Shown: positions 25,219-34,233, counted from the stretch's first letter. The stretch: DNA of 38,131 nt from Cellvibrionaceae bacterium (GCA_025800365.1 JAOXRT010000169.1:1-38131), one strand, 5' to 3'. Notes: generated by a model not told the origin, from the letters alone. Numbers and translations: made by a program.

Positions 25219-25413
25219 AAACCCCGAACTCAGTGAGTAGCTTTAGTATAGATGTAAATCTTTAATAGGCATTATCTAAGAAAGTGAATTAAGTAAAAAT
25301 AGAAGTTAAAAGTAATTGAGAAAGACTCAACAAAAAAGAATGGGAATATAAAAAATCAAACTAAAGCATCAAGATATTTTTAATTTCTATATTTGTGCGA
25401 TCAATTGTAAATT

Positions 25414-25450
25414 TGGCAAAGGCATGGCATTAGAAACCACACCTTTGCCA
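25414..25450 (-). terminator. Candidate terminator of the aer-like gene
   Basis: TGGCAAAGG (25414-25422) pairs with CCTTTGCCA (25442-25450), a 9-bp stem with a 19-nt loop that begins 10 nt after the stop of the leftward chemoreceptor gene. Only AATTT follows, so strength is doubtful. Confidence 0.4.
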
Positions 25451-25459
25451 TTAAATCAT

Positions 25460-27040
25460 CTAACGACTTAGACGACGATTTCGATCCCAGAAAAACTCCG
25501 AAAGATAATGCAAACCTCTAGCCGACTGATCAATCTCCTTACTTTCATTATCTGATGTCTCAGCACTCTTTAGATTGGCTTCCGAGATATCTCGGATATG
25601 AGTGACACTGCGGCTGATATCATCAGAAACATTGGACTGTTGCTCTACGGCTGATGAAATTTGCTGGTTCATACCATTGATGTTATTAATGGACTTTTCA
25701 ATGGCTTCCAGTGACTGCACCGCTTGCATGCCTTTTTCCATACATTCGCTAGCCTGTGCAATACCTTGTCCCATCATATTCACCGACTCTTTAGTACTGC
25801 TTTGCAGCGCAACAATCATGGATTCGATTTGAGCAGTCGAATCTTGAGTTCGGTTAGCCAAGGTACGAACCTCCTCGGCTACTACAGCAAAGCCACGCCC
25901 CATCTCACCTGCCCTTGCGGCTTCAATTGCGGCGTTTAAAGCCAGCAAATTAGTTTGCTCTGCAACATTTTTAATAACATCCAAAATCGAACTGATGTTA
26001 TTACCATCTTGCTCAACCTTGTTTAAGGAACTTGAAACGCTCTCCATCTCATTTTTAAAGGATTCAATAAGCGTTTGAGTATCCTCCACAACGGACTTAC
26101 CCGATAAAGCCGATTCTTTTGCTTCCATAGCGGAATCAGCCGCCAATTGGGCATTACTTGCGACTTCCTGAATACTGGCACTCATTTGAGTCGCCGCGGT
26201 GGCCACCGAATCTGTTTCTGAAAACTGCTTGCGGGTTTCATCCTTACTTTGCTTTAGCAAATCACTTACATAGCTGGATTTGTGTTGAAAATCTTTAGAG
26301 GTTGCCTGCATTCTGCCAATTAGACCTGATGCCTCCGAACGCAACATTTGTAAAGCAAAAGATATCGCCCCTGCATCATCCTGCCTGCCGGTGTAAATAT
26401 AGCGGGCCAGCTGATCTTCAGAAACAGCTTTACACTCATCAATTGCATCGATGACAGGCTTATTGCAGATATATAACCCCGTACTAAAGCAAAACATAGT
26501 CAACACCGCTAACATTAGCGCCTGTACTAAAGAAATAGGAAGCAACGCCCCAGCTAAGCCTGCGCACAGCAAACTCGCCAAGCTTAACGTTACAAGGTTC
26601 TTTAACCTAGTTGAAAAGAAAAATGGTAGGGAACCACCATTATTGATATGGGCATAAGTTTCTTTAGCTCGGGCAATAACCTCGGGCTTTGCCTTTTGGC
26701 GTACTGATTGGTATTCAATATCATCGCCATTAACAATGGGGATTGCATAAGCATCAACCCAATAGTAACTGCCGTCCTTGCAGCGGTTCTTCACAATCCC
26801 CTTCCAAGACCTGTTGGCCTTGAGGCTGGACCAAAGCCCAGCAAATGCCGCTGGCGGCATTTCTGGATGGCGAACGATATTGTGATCTTCACCGATCAGC
26901 TCTTCTTTTTCAAAACCACTGATTTTAATAAAATCATCATTTACGTATCGAATTTTGCCCTGGAAGTCCGTCGTAGACAAAATATTCGATGATTCATCTA
27001 GAACAATTTCATTGTCATTAATTGGTAAGTTTTTTCTCAT
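25460..27040 (-). CDS. aer: Aer-type PAS chemoreceptor (energy taxis)
   Basis: The 526-residue protein has an N-terminal PAS domain (about 10-120) with [18 protein letters not shown], closely resembling the FAD-binding segment of E. coli Aer, and [20 protein letters not shown] hydrophobic hairpin at about 148-195 anchors it in the membrane without a periplasmic sensor domain. The cytoplasmic signalling domain carries the conserved tip [19 protein letters not shown] followed by [16 protein letters not shown]. Aer-like proteins report redox or electron-transport state to CheA/CheW. No HAMP segment or methylation pentapeptide was identified with confidence. A near-consensus sigma-28 promoter lies about 95 nt upstream. 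It is flanked by two receptor genes of the same strand. Confidence 0.9.
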   Translation of the reverse strand: MRKNLPINDNEIVLDESSNILSTTDFQGKIRYVNDDFIKISGFEKEELIGEDHNIVRHPEMPPAAFAGLWSSLKANRSWKGIVKNRCKDGSYYWVDAYAIPIVNGDDIEYQSVRQKAKPEVIARAKETYAHINNGGSLPFFFSTRLKNLVTLSLASLLCAGLAGALLPISLVQALMLAVLTMFCFSTGLYICNKPVIDAIDECKAVSEDQLARYIYTGRQDDAGAISFALQMLRSEASGLIGRMQATSKDFQHKSSYVSDLLKQSKDETRKQFSETDSVATAATQMSASIQEVASNAQLAADSAMEAKESALSGKSVVEDTQTLIESFKNEMESVSSSLNKVEQDGNNISSILDVIKNVAEQTNLLALNAAIEAARAGEMGRGFAVVAEEVRTLANRTQDSTAQIESMIVALQSSTKESVNMMGQGIAQASECMEKGMQAVQSLEAIEKSINNINGMNQQISSAVEQQSNVSDDISRSVTHIRDISEANLKSAETSDNESKEIDQSARGLHYLSEFFWDRNRRLSR

Positions 27041-27132
27041 GGCGCAGTTTTTTCCTAATTACTTCAATAGCAACGGATTCATTTTTTATCTGGGCTTCAG
27101 TGCCCGACTTCTTACGTGCCTTCGTAGTTCTT

Positions 27133-27158
27133 CTATCGGCAGAAAAAAAACTTCTTTA
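27133..27158 (-). promoter_or_regulatory. Sigma-28 (FliA) promoter of the aer-like gene
   Basis: On the minus strand TAAAG (27158-27154) is followed, after 13 nt that include eight T, by GCCGATAG (27140-27133). The E. coli FliA consensus is TAAA-N15-GCCGATAA; here the -10 matches seven of eight positions and the spacer is one nt short. Chemoreceptor genes are classic sigma-28 targets. Confidence 0.65.
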
Positions 27159-27582
27159 TTCGAATTAGCCCAATTTATCTAAGTATTTATCTCATTTAGC
27201 TAAATTGCATAAAATGACAAATAAAAAACAATAATTTATCTTTAAAAACAAGCACTTATACTCGATTAAAAAACATACAGCCCGATTAAGAGCTCATATG
27301 AATTGTTGTTATACAATGAATTACGCGACATAAGTTCAGGTCAAAAGCCGACTTTTTGACCCCACAAAAAATAAGCATTTTTGCTTAATTTAAAGATCAT
27401 GCAAGCGCCAACAAGCTGGTCAAAAAGTATTAGCTCGGTCTCCTGTCCATGGAAGATTCTGTTGAGAACTAATTGCAAGAAAGAGAATGAGGGATTTGTA
27501 CGGATCAAGAAGGAAGTGAGGAGTGATGGCGCACTATGGCGGAATCTCGTGGAAACTCCTGTCAGAGAGAAGACAGTGGCTC
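27159..27582. other. Intergenic stretch with hairpins, no recognisable gene
   Basis: About 420 nt between the aer promoter and the terminator of the 27626 receptor. GGTCAAAA (27339-27346) pairs with TTTTGACC (27354-27361), and a further copy of GGTCAAAA is at 27418-27425. TAAGCA-TTTT-TGCTTA (27372-27387) is followed by T6 on the minus strand and can be a weak leftward terminator. CTGTC and GACAG near 27560-27576 form another small hairpin. An open frame of 82 codons at 27381-27629 runs through the terminator and looks spurious. Confidence 0.4.
27372..27387 (-). terminator. Weak leftward terminator candidate
   Basis: TAAGCA-TTTT-TGCTTA is a 6-bp stem. On the minus strand it is followed directly by six T residues. 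It may be a back-up for the strong terminator at 27583-27611, or the end of an unidentified small transcript. Confidence 0.4.
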
Positions 27583-27611
27583 AAAAAACGCTCGGCCTTA
27601 AAGGCCGAGCG
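27583..27611 (-). terminator. Strong rho-independent terminator of the 27626-29866 receptor
   Basis: CGCTCGGCC-TTAAA-GGCCGAGCG is a perfect 9-bp GC-rich stem starting 14 nt after the receptor stop. On the minus strand it is followed by T6. Confidence 0.9.
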
Positions 27612-27625
27612 ATACAACAATTGCT

Positions 27626-29866
27626 CTAGAACCTGGACAGGAACTGCAAAGCAAGAGATCGAAGCGGTAGAGTGTTCTTAATATGAGTGCCACCTTCCAA
27701 TAAAGGAATATCAACACCATTATTAGCGGTGTACTCGTTACTCAAATTTTTACCCAGCAGCGACAACTCCCAATCGCTTGCAGTATTTCGCAATACAATT
27801 CGCGCGTTAAACTTAGTAAAAGCTTCTTGGCTATCTTCTGGGTCTAAATCTGTTTGCAGCAGGAAATCATCGCTGTAATTTGCATCCGCAGCCAGCTCCA
27901 AAGAATAATCTTCATTAAGATCGAACTCATAGCTGACATTAATATTGGCTGTGTTTTCAGGCGCATAATGCAAAGTTTGCCCGCTCAAATCTTGCTCACA
28001 TACGCCTTGGCTTTGGGCTTTCTGCAAAAAGGTACACGGAGCATTGTCATAACTACCGTAGCTAGAATCCAAATATGCGTAACTACCACCTATTGTCAGA
28101 TTCTCATTAATTCGCCACATGCCATCCATCTCAATGCCTTGAGAGGTCGCTTCGGCAGCATTACCCACAATAAATGCTAAGCCGTCATAACCTGACACTT
28201 GTAGATCTTCAAACTCGGTTCGAAATATTGCGACGTTAAATTGGGCTGCGCCATCCAACAAGGTGCTTTTTACACCAAACTCCACCGCTTTAGACTTTTC
28301 ATTATCAAATTCTAACGGTGATGTGGCTGGATTGAGCACCTCAGTATTGAAACCACCGCCTTTAAAGCCTGTAGAAGCGGTACCATAAAACATCACATCA
28401 TCAGTTAGGAAATATGAGAATTTAATCAATGGGGTAATGTTTGACTCACTGCGTTTGGCCTCTTGCTGGTGAGCGAAGTAGCCAAAAGCCTGCATCAAGC
28501 CAGCCGTTGCCAGTGAAGCTGGCTGACCATTAAATTCGACAATGCTCAGCGCGGAGCTGGCTTCCTTGGTTTCGCTTGCGTAACGCAATCCTGCCGTGAC
28601 GGAGAACACTTCACTGACATTCCAAGTGGCTTCAGAGAATACCGCAAAGCTTTCACTGTCTTGATTAAAGGTCTTAATGCTGCCCGCTTGAGCTGGCACA
28701 GCAATAGGCTGCAAATTGTAGCGTCCATGATCACGATATTTCAGATCGCTATTTTGGTAGTAAAAACCAATGATGTAGTCCAGTAGCTCACCACCTTCAG
28801 AGGCCAAGCGAATTTCCTGACTGAACTGGCTGAAATCTTGACTAGTCTCATTGAACAGCAAAGGTACGGGAGAGAAATCCGTATCTAAGCCATCCTGACT
28901 TTCAAAACCAATATAAGCGGTAGTGGATGTTAAGCTGTGGCTACCCAGGCTATAAACTGCATTTAAGGTCAGATTATCGCTCTCGGTGTTCTCGCCTTGC
29001 TCCCCCAAAGTGTTATCAATGTGGGTGAGTTCATCAAAGTTACTTTCAAAAGACGGAGCAAACTGCGCAAAGTAGGCATCGGTATAAACGCCACTGTCTG
29101 TTACCTGATAAGTAGTGCCTGCACGCTCAAAGCGCCCTTGCTCTATTTTTAGGCTAACTTCTAGATCTTCGCTAGCATCCCATAAAAGCGATGCGCGAAT
29201 CATTCGATCGTCAGTCTCGACACCACCTGGTGCTGCTAAACTATTGTCAATTTGGGCGTCTTGGCTACTTCCCATAAGCGCAACACGACCGTAGACGGTC
29301 TCGCTTAGTGAACCGTTTATAACAGCATGAGCCTTACGCAATTCATCCGAACCTAGTGAAAAACCAAGCTCGCCAGAGAAATCGCTGCTTGGTTTTGCTG
29401 TGGCAATATTGATAGCGCCGGCAATCGTATTTTTACCAAATAAAATGCCTTGAGGGCCTCGTAGAACTTCTACTCGCTCTAGATCCAATAAGCTACCACG
29501 ATAAGAGCGATCTCGGCCGTGGTAGACACCATCGATATACATACCGACAGACTGTTCGAAGCCTTTGTTTAAACCTGAGCCTAAACCACGCATCCTAATC
29601 TGGGTATTGTTACCCGTGCTAATGTCGAGATTTGGCACATAGGCGGCCAAATCATCCATATCTTTAATGCCAGCCTCAGCAATCTTGGCACCGCTAACCG
29701 CCGAAATAGAAATGGGTACATCTTGAATATTTTCGCTGCGCTTCTGGGCGGTTACCACCACCTCTTCTAAGGCAAAACTACTCTCTTGTGCGATGGCTAT
29801 ACCGCTTGATAAAGCAGTCAATGCAATGGCTTGAGCCAATTGCTTTGGTAAAAATTCACTTCGCAT
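27626..29866 (-). CDS. TonB-dependent outer-membrane receptor (copy 2)
   Basis: The 746-residue protein has a signal peptide (cleavage near AIAQ, residue 27), TonB-box-like LEEVVVTAQKR, a plug (YVPNLDIST, RMRGLGSG, QSVGMYIDGVYHGRD, RVEVLRGPQGILFGKNTIAG) and a barrel ending in F (LQFLSRF). It resembles the receptor at 22736-25183 along its full length but is about 70 residues shorter, mainly in barrel loops. It lies 152 nt downstream of the amidohydrolase gene on the same strand, so uptake of a substrate or product of that enzyme is a reasonable idea. It ends at a strong terminator. The imported compound cannot be read from sequence. Confidence 0.93.
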   Translation of the reverse strand: MRSEFLPKQLAQAIALTALSSGIAIAQESSFALEEVVVTAQKRSENIQDVPISISAVSGAKIAEAGIKDMDDLAAYVPNLDISTGNNTQIRMRGLGSGLNKGFEQSVGMYIDGVYHGRDRSYRGSLLDLERVEVLRGPQGILFGKNTIAGAINIATAKPSSDFSGELGFSLGSDELRKAHAVINGSLSETVYGRVALMGSSQDAQIDNSLAAPGGVETDDRMIRASLLWDASEDLEVSLKIEQGRFERAGTTYQVTDSGVYTDAYFAQFAPSFESNFDELTHIDNTLGEQGENTESDNLTLNAVYSLGSHSLTSTTAYIGFESQDGLDTDFSPVPLLFNETSQDFSQFSQEIRLASEGGELLDYIIGFYYQNSDLKYRDHGRYNLQPIAVPAQAGSIKTFNQDSESFAVFSEATWNVSEVFSVTAGLRYASETKEASSALSIVEFNGQPASLATAGLMQAFGYFAHQQEAKRSESNITPLIKFSYFLTDDVMFYGTASTGFKGGGFNTEVLNPATSPLEFDNEKSKAVEFGVKSTLLDGAAQFNVAIFRTEFEDLQVSGYDGLAFIVGNAAEATSQGIEMDGMWRINENLTIGGSYAYLDSSYGSYDNAPCTFLQKAQSQGVCEQDLSGQTLHYAPENTANINVSYEFDLNEDYSLELAADANYSDDFLLQTDLDPEDSQEAFTKFNARIVLRNTASDWELSLLGKNLSNEYTANNGVDIPLLEGGTHIKNTLPLRSLALQFLSRF

Positions 29867-30018
29867 GTTTGTCGCTCTCTAGTTCAAATTGCTATTGTTG
29901 TTATCTAAGGCCGAATTCCGGCGCGCAATAATAGTTCAAGCTAGATAAGCTTCATTGTTCTACGGTGACAGCATATTTGCGAATTAGTGACGCCTTTTAA
30001 AAAGCGCTTAATTATCAG

Positions 30019-31884
30019 TCAAAGTGATGCCCCAGAAACCTGTTCCCCCTCCAACCAAGTCCCTAACACTTTAATTTTATGCCAATTTTCTGGCTCTGTT
30101 GTTCTAGGGTTAGCGGACAACAATGTAAAATCAGCTCGTTTAGAAACCTCAATACTTCCAATATCTTTTTCAGCATGCATTTGCCATGCTGCGTCGATGG
30201 TAATCGCCTCTAAAGCATCTTCAACAGACATTTTTTGAGAAGCGCTCATACTTTCATTCGAAAATCTAGGCACACGTGTAACCGATGTTTTTAAGGCTCT
30301 CATTGGGTCTATAGGTGTTGCGGGATTATCAGTATGAATACTCACGTGATCATGAAGCTCTGTTGCCCAACGAAGTGGCATAAAGCGCTCCGCCCTTTGA
30401 GGGCCTAGCAATAGGTTTTTAACAGCCTCGCCAAAGTAATAGACATGATCGATGAAAAAACTTGGAGTAGCGCCTAATTCGGCAGCCCGCTTTAAGTCCT
30501 CGTAACGAATCAGCCCCAAATGCTCTAGACGATGTCGCAGCGCTTTTTTGCCGAATTGTTTTTGAGCATTTTCTAGCGCATCTAAAGCCTCAGTGTGAGC
30601 TCGCTCTCCATGGCTGTGAATAGCGATTTGCCAACCAGTTTCGTGAGCATCTCTTACCTTTTGCTGTAAAGAGCGACGGGTTTCCTTTAATAAGCCTCTA
30701 TTGCCCTTTTTCATTTTAATAATGTCTTGGGTAAAAGTGTTTTCCAAATAGGGCTCCGCTGTCGCCATTGCTCCGGTCCAAGGTGAGCCATCAAGATAAA
30801 TTTTAACCCCCAAAACGTGAAAGCGCCCATTCTGGTATCCTGGCGTATAGTCAGTCTTGGGCATTTCATCCACCATTGGATAAACATAGCTGCGCAGCGG
30901 ACTACTCTCTCGGCTCGCGACGTGCTCCAATAGATCTAGATAGCCCTCAAACATGGCAACCGGGCCAGGAACTCCAATTGCGGTATACCCAGCATCAGCG
31001 AAAGTCTGATATTGATCGATTAAAGCAGTGCGAGCGGCCCAAGCCTGTGAAAGCTTTTCTATCAGGCCAGCCTCATCTTGATACTTAATAGTGGCAATCG
31101 CCGACTCGTGAAGAATTCCGGAGAGATTACCATCGGCCTCACGCTCGAAATGCCCTCCACTAGGATCGACAGTGCTTTTATCCAAGCCCGATTTTTCCAA
31201 GGCCAAACTATTTACATAGGCGGTATGCATAACCTGAGATAGAATAAAAACAGGGTTGTTAGGTGCAATTTCATCTAGCTTATGACGATCAGGAGGAATT
31301 AACCCTTTAGTCAATAATGGGTCAAGGCCAAAGGCCAGCACCCACTCTCCAGGCTCAGCAGCTTCAACTGCAAGTTTTAAGCGCTGAAACAAACTTTCTG
31401 GGTTTGGGTGACTGAACCCACTCAAGTCAATCAAGGGCGTTAAAAATCGCCTACTGAAGCGTTCGTACTTTGGCTCAGTTAAAATAGCCGACGCTATTGG
31501 GTGAGTGTGAGGTTCAATAAAGCCTGGCATCAAGGTATAACCAGATAAATCGTACTGTTCAGTCGAAGCCCCTTTAAATTGAGCAATCTCTTTATTACTG
31601 CCAACGGCGATGATTCTTCCGTTCTTTACCGCCACGGCTTGGGCTTCAGCTTGCAATGGGTTGATGGTCACTACTTCTGCATTAGTATAAATTTGGTCTG
31701 CAAGCTCCTTTGCCGCTTCATCTTGCCAATCTTGAGACAACAGTATGCTAACTGCTATGATGCCAAACACAGTTAAGGTAGCTGTTACTTTATTAGAGTT
31801 TAGTATTTGCATTATAAATATCACTAAATAAGTCCCACTAATATTTCGATGTCTTTTTGCCCTTAATTTAGGCGATAGAGGCAT
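30019..31884 (-). CDS. Membrane-anchored amidohydrolase of the YtcJ / NfdA type
   Basis: The 621-residue protein belongs to amidohydrolase family 3. Metal-site motifs: GFIEPHTHP with H126 and H128, GVKIYLDGS with its lysine, IAIHSHGERAHTEALDALE, HRLEHLG, and SIHTDNPATPIDPMRAL with the catalytic aspartate. A hydrophobic segment at about 33-50 (TATLTVFGIIAVSILLS) looks like a signal anchor, so the enzyme is probably periplasmic. Starting at the ATG of residue 25 (31812) would put this anchor at the usual place; neither start has a good ribosome-binding site. Known members hydrolyse N-substituted formamides or similar amides; the substrate here is unknown. It is divergent from an AraC-type regulator, as NfdA-type enzymes are AraC/XylS-controlled. 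Confidence 0.85.
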   Translation of the reverse strand: MPLSPKLRAKRHRNISGTYLVIFIMQILNSNKVTATLTVFGIIAVSILLSQDWQDEAAKELADQIYTNAEVVTINPLQAEAQAVAVKNGRIIAVGSNKEIAQFKGASTEQYDLSGYTLMPGFIEPHTHPIASAILTEPKYERFSRRFLTPLIDLSGFSHPNPESLFQRLKLAVEAAEPGEWVLAFGLDPLLTKGLIPPDRHKLDEIAPNNPVFILSQVMHTAYVNSLALEKSGLDKSTVDPSGGHFEREADGNLSGILHESAIATIKYQDEAGLIEKLSQAWAARTALIDQYQTFADAGYTAIGVPGPVAMFEGYLDLLEHVASRESSPLRSYVYPMVDEMPKTDYTPGYQNGRFHVLGVKIYLDGSPWTGAMATAEPYLENTFTQDIIKMKKGNRGLLKETRRSLQQKVRDAHETGWQIAIHSHGERAHTEALDALENAQKQFGKKALRHRLEHLGLIRYEDLKRAAELGATPSFFIDHVYYFGEAVKNLLLGPQRAERFMPLRWATELHDHVSIHTDNPATPIDPMRALKTSVTRVPRFSNESMSASQKMSVEDALEAITIDAAWQMHAEKDIGSIEVSKRADFTLLSANPRTTEPENWHKIKVLGTWLEGEQVSGASL

Positions 31885-31982
31885 AGTGAAAAGCTTGCGT
31901 GTTTACCGCTACTATGACTCTCGAATTTTATAGATTTTTTTCTTTAGCTCTTTATCAAACATGACACAACAATTGGTGGGCA

Positions 31983-33044
31983 ATGACATTTAATAAGCCA
32001 GCGCCCCAGCACGATTACAGTTGCTCGAACACCTATTTCAGAGCCGTCTTAGATACCGCAGTTTCACAAGGTCTTGAAAAAGCCTCCCTGCTTGAAACCT
32101 TGGATATCTCAGCAGATTTAATTGCCGAACCGAATGGCCGCATCCCAATGGATAAGGCTGTGCAGTTATTGGAGTTAGCTGCCAAACTATCTAAAAACCC
32201 AGATATAGGCCTCTATGTTGGACAACATATTAAGGCTGGATCATTTGGCCTTTTGGGTTATCTGAGCCAATGCAGTGCAAGCGTTTTAGAAGCCAGCCAG
32301 CTAATGATCAAATTCAAAAGAATCGTTTTCGATGCAGGTGATACCAATATGCACGAAGAAGGCGATATGACGGTCTATACTTGGTGTGCGATAAAAGAAG
32401 AATATTCCGAGCAGCGCTATTTAGTAGACGCTATCTTTTCTGGCTGGGTTCACTTTACCGCCTTGAGCACTTCCATGCAGGGCCTTGTCAAAAAAGTAGA
32501 ACTCAGTTACGAAGCACCTGCTAGTAGCCAAGAGCATCAACAACTTTTTGATTGCGAAGTCGAGTTTTCTTGCCCACACAATCGCATCTATGTACGCAGC
32601 GAAGATGTACGGCGCCCTTCACCACAGGCAAACAGCGAAATTTTTGAGGCGCTTAATCAACAAGCCTGCAACTTTTTAGATAAACTTAATTCCCAAAGCT
32701 CAACAACGGCCACTATTCGCCACCAGCTCTATCGATTACTCCCCAAAGGAGAAGCGAATATTGAAAGTGTCGCTCTTGCACTGGCAGTCAATCGTAGAAC
32801 ACTGCAGCGCAAACTTGAGCAGGAACAAACAAACTTTAGAGCAGTTCTGAACACTTTAAGAAAGGAACTTTGTGAGCAGTACTTAAAAGATAGCAGCCTG
32901 TCTATTTTAGACGTTGCACTACTATTAGGGTTTTCAGACAATAGCGCCTTCACGTCTTGGCACCGAAGCTGGTGGGATGGGCAATCCCCAACAAAACATA
33001 GAGAAGAGTTACTCAACAACGGCAGAGGATCGCCGGCTTTTTAA
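31983..33044 (+). CDS. AraC-family regulator (OruR/arabinose-binding-domain type)
   Basis: The 353-residue protein has the long N-terminal Arabinose_bd-type domain (about 15-205, with RIPMDKAVQLLELAAKLSKNPDIGLYVGQHIKAGSFGLLGYL) and a C-terminal AraC helix-turn-helix pair: NIESVALALAVNRRTLQRKLEQE and SILDVALLLGFSDNSAFTSWHRSWWDGQSPTKHRE, about 255-340. The FSDNSAFxxxHRxWxGxSPxxxR pattern is characteristic of this subgroup. It is divergent from the amidohydrolase with a 98-bp gap, so it most likely controls that gene and possibly the downstream receptor. The inducer is unknown. Confidence 0.9.
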   Translation: MTFNKPAPQHDYSCSNTYFRAVLDTAVSQGLEKASLLETLDISADLIAEPNGRIPMDKAVQLLELAAKLSKNPDIGLYVGQHIKAGSFGLLGYLSQCSASVLEASQLMIKFKRIVFDAGDTNMHEEGDMTVYTWCAIKEEYSEQRYLVDAIFSGWVHFTALSTSMQGLVKKVELSYEAPASSQEHQQLFDCEVEFSCPHNRIYVRSEDVRRPSPQANSEIFEALNQQACNFLDKLNSQSSTTATIRHQLYRLLPKGEANIESVALALAVNRRTLQRKLEQEQTNFRAVLNTLRKELCEQYLKDSSLSILDVALLLGFSDNSAFTSWHRSWWDGQSPTKHREELLNNGRGSPAF

Positions 33045-33083
33045 GCTATAAAACCACGCTGCGACGGGATCTAAGCAAAACCG

Positions 33084-33989
33084 TTACTGTTTTTCCCCTA
33101 TACCATCAGTTGTGACTTCGTGATTCATACCTTCGTGGTTCATGCCTTCGTGGTTCATACCTTCGTGGTTCATGCCTTCGTGGTTCATGCCTTCGTGGTT
33201 CATGCCTTCGTGGTTCATACCTTCGTGGTTCATGTCTTCGTGGTTCATACCTTCGTGGTTCATGCCTTCGTGGTTCATACCTTGATGACTCGCACCATGT
33301 CCTGCATGAGCACCATGCCCAGAATGAGACAGAGGCATCCAAAGCGTCCAAATACCGAAAGCAATAATGCTCAGCGCGAAGAAACGCCGAACAGTAATAT
33401 TTTGAAACAAAGACTTAAAGCTTTCTGCGGCCCATCCACTTGCTAACACCGCCGGAAGCGTTCCTAGACCAAAGCCCAACATCGCAATAGCACCTCCATA
33501 GGAACTACCTTGCGCAACAGAATAAGCTAGAGCACTGTAAACCATACCACAGGGGAGAAAGCCCCAAGCCAGACCAAGCAATACCGCTTGGCCAGAATTA
33601 TTGACGGGTAACAGGGGCTTCGTTAAAGGTTGAATATATCGCCATAGATAAGACCCAACTCGCTCGAGATAACTCAAACCGCGCCACCAATTAGCGAGGT
33701 AGAGCCCCATAGCAATCAATAAAAGTCCTGCAATAATACGCAGTACAGAGTTTGCCCCTATTTGATTACCGATTGCACCAGCAAGCAGCCCCAACAAGGC
33801 ATAGCTACTTATGCGCCCAAGGTTATAACTCAGCAGAATGCCGTAACGCTTGGCTCGCTTCTCGGGGCCTATAGCAAAGCCCAAAGCCGAGGCGATTCCG
33901 CCACACATTCCTAAACAGTGACCGCTACCTAATAGGCCTACACTAAACGTGGCTAGAAAAACCGGCCAAAGAGAAACAATATCCGCCAT
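33084..33989 (-). CDS. COG2836 SafE/DsbD-like membrane protein with (MNHEG)n metal-binding-type tail
   Basis: Residues about 1-225 form a six-helix membrane protein of the group often labelled sulfite exporter TauE/SafE (DsbD-2-like), with the signature GSGHCLGMCGG (H24, C25, M28, C29) in helix 1 and GLAWGFLPCGMVYSALAYS in a later helix. Members sit beside ccoGHIS in many proteobacteria and are thought to help copper supply for cytochrome cbb3, so the exporter label is misleading. The C-terminus is unusual: HSGHGAHAGHGASHQG, then eleven MNHE-x units, then a short VTTDGIGEKQ tail. Met/His clusters of this kind bind copper in other proteins. It starts 18 nt after ccoS, so it is probably the last gene of ccoHIS. 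Confidence 0.85.
   Translation of the reverse strand: MADIVSLWPVFLATFSVGLLGSGHCLGMCGGIASALGFAIGPEKRAKRYGILLSYNLGRISSYALLGLLAGAIGNQIGANSVLRIIAGLLLIAMGLYLANWWRGLSYLERVGSYLWRYIQPLTKPLLPVNNSGQAVLLGLAWGFLPCGMVYSALAYSVAQGSSYGGAIAMLGFGLGTLPAVLASGWAAESFKSLFQNITVRRFFALSIIAFGIWTLWMPLSHSGHGAHAGHGASHQGMNHEGMNHEGMNHEDMNHEGMNHEGMNHEGMNHEGMNHEGMNHEGMNHEGMNHEVTTDGIGEKQ
33116..33280. repeat. 15-bp tandem repeat, 11 copies, coding for MNHEG
   Basis: The unit CTTCGTGGTTCATGC (plus-strand view) is repeated head to tail eleven times, from 33116 to 33280. The first copy has one internal change (TGATT). Otherwise only the last two bases vary (GC, AC, GT), which changes one Gly to Asp on the protein level. A degenerate copy follows at 33281. 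Each unit adds one MNHEG pentapeptide to the COG2836 protein. The near-identity suggests recent expansion. Confidence 0.97.
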
Positions 33990-34007
33990 ACTTCAACTTA
34001 TCTGTCG

Positions 34008-34208
34008 TTAATCTGGGTTGCTGCTTTCGCTACTTTCAGCTTGGCGTTTCTCTTGTTTTGGGGCAGGTTTTTCTTCGTCAAATAAGATGCGCTGCCCTTC
34101 GGTATCCAAGTCGTCAAACTGATGATTGTCAACCGCCCAAAAAAATACCTTGGCAGCGACAATCACAAAGACGATGGCGATGGGGATTAAAATATATAAG
34201 CTGTCCAT
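34008..34208 (-). CDS. ccoS: cbb3 oxidase maturation protein CcoS
   Basis: This 66-residue single-pass membrane protein begins SLYILIPIAIVFVIVAAKVFFWAV, followed by the family's NHQFDDLDTEG motif with an acidic, hydrophilic tail. CcoS is needed to insert redox cofactors (haem b and copper) into cytochrome cbb3. GAGGTG before the ATG is a good ribosome-binding site. It lies between ccoI (25 nt gap) and the COG2836 gene (18 nt gap). Confidence 0.93.
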   Translation of the reverse strand: MDSLYILIPIAIVFVIVAAKVFFWAVDNHQFDDLDTEGQRILFDEEKPAPKQEKRQAESSESSNPD

Positions 34209-34233
34209 TTTGCACCTCAGCGTTAATGCTGAC

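Noticed and set aside
27381-27629. 82-codon plus-strand open frame
   Set aside because: It runs through the strong terminator at 27583-27611, has no ribosome-binding site and no recognisable family.
33116-33280. Short direct repeats that could be mistaken for a CRISPR array
   Set aside because: There are no spacers. The 15-bp units are contiguous and in frame in a coding sequence as MNHEG.
33106-33446. Open frames in other frames across the repeat (HEPRRYEPRRH and FVVHAFVVHT type)
   Set aside because: A 15-bp unit without stops keeps several frames open automatically. They have no ribosome-binding site and no family resemblance, and the annotated frame has the membrane domain.
33084-33989. 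Annotation as a sulfite exporter (TauE/SafE)
   Set aside because: The HCLGMCGG and FLPCGMVY motifs and the ccoIS neighbourhood fit the copper/cbb3-linked COG2836 group rather than sulfite transport.
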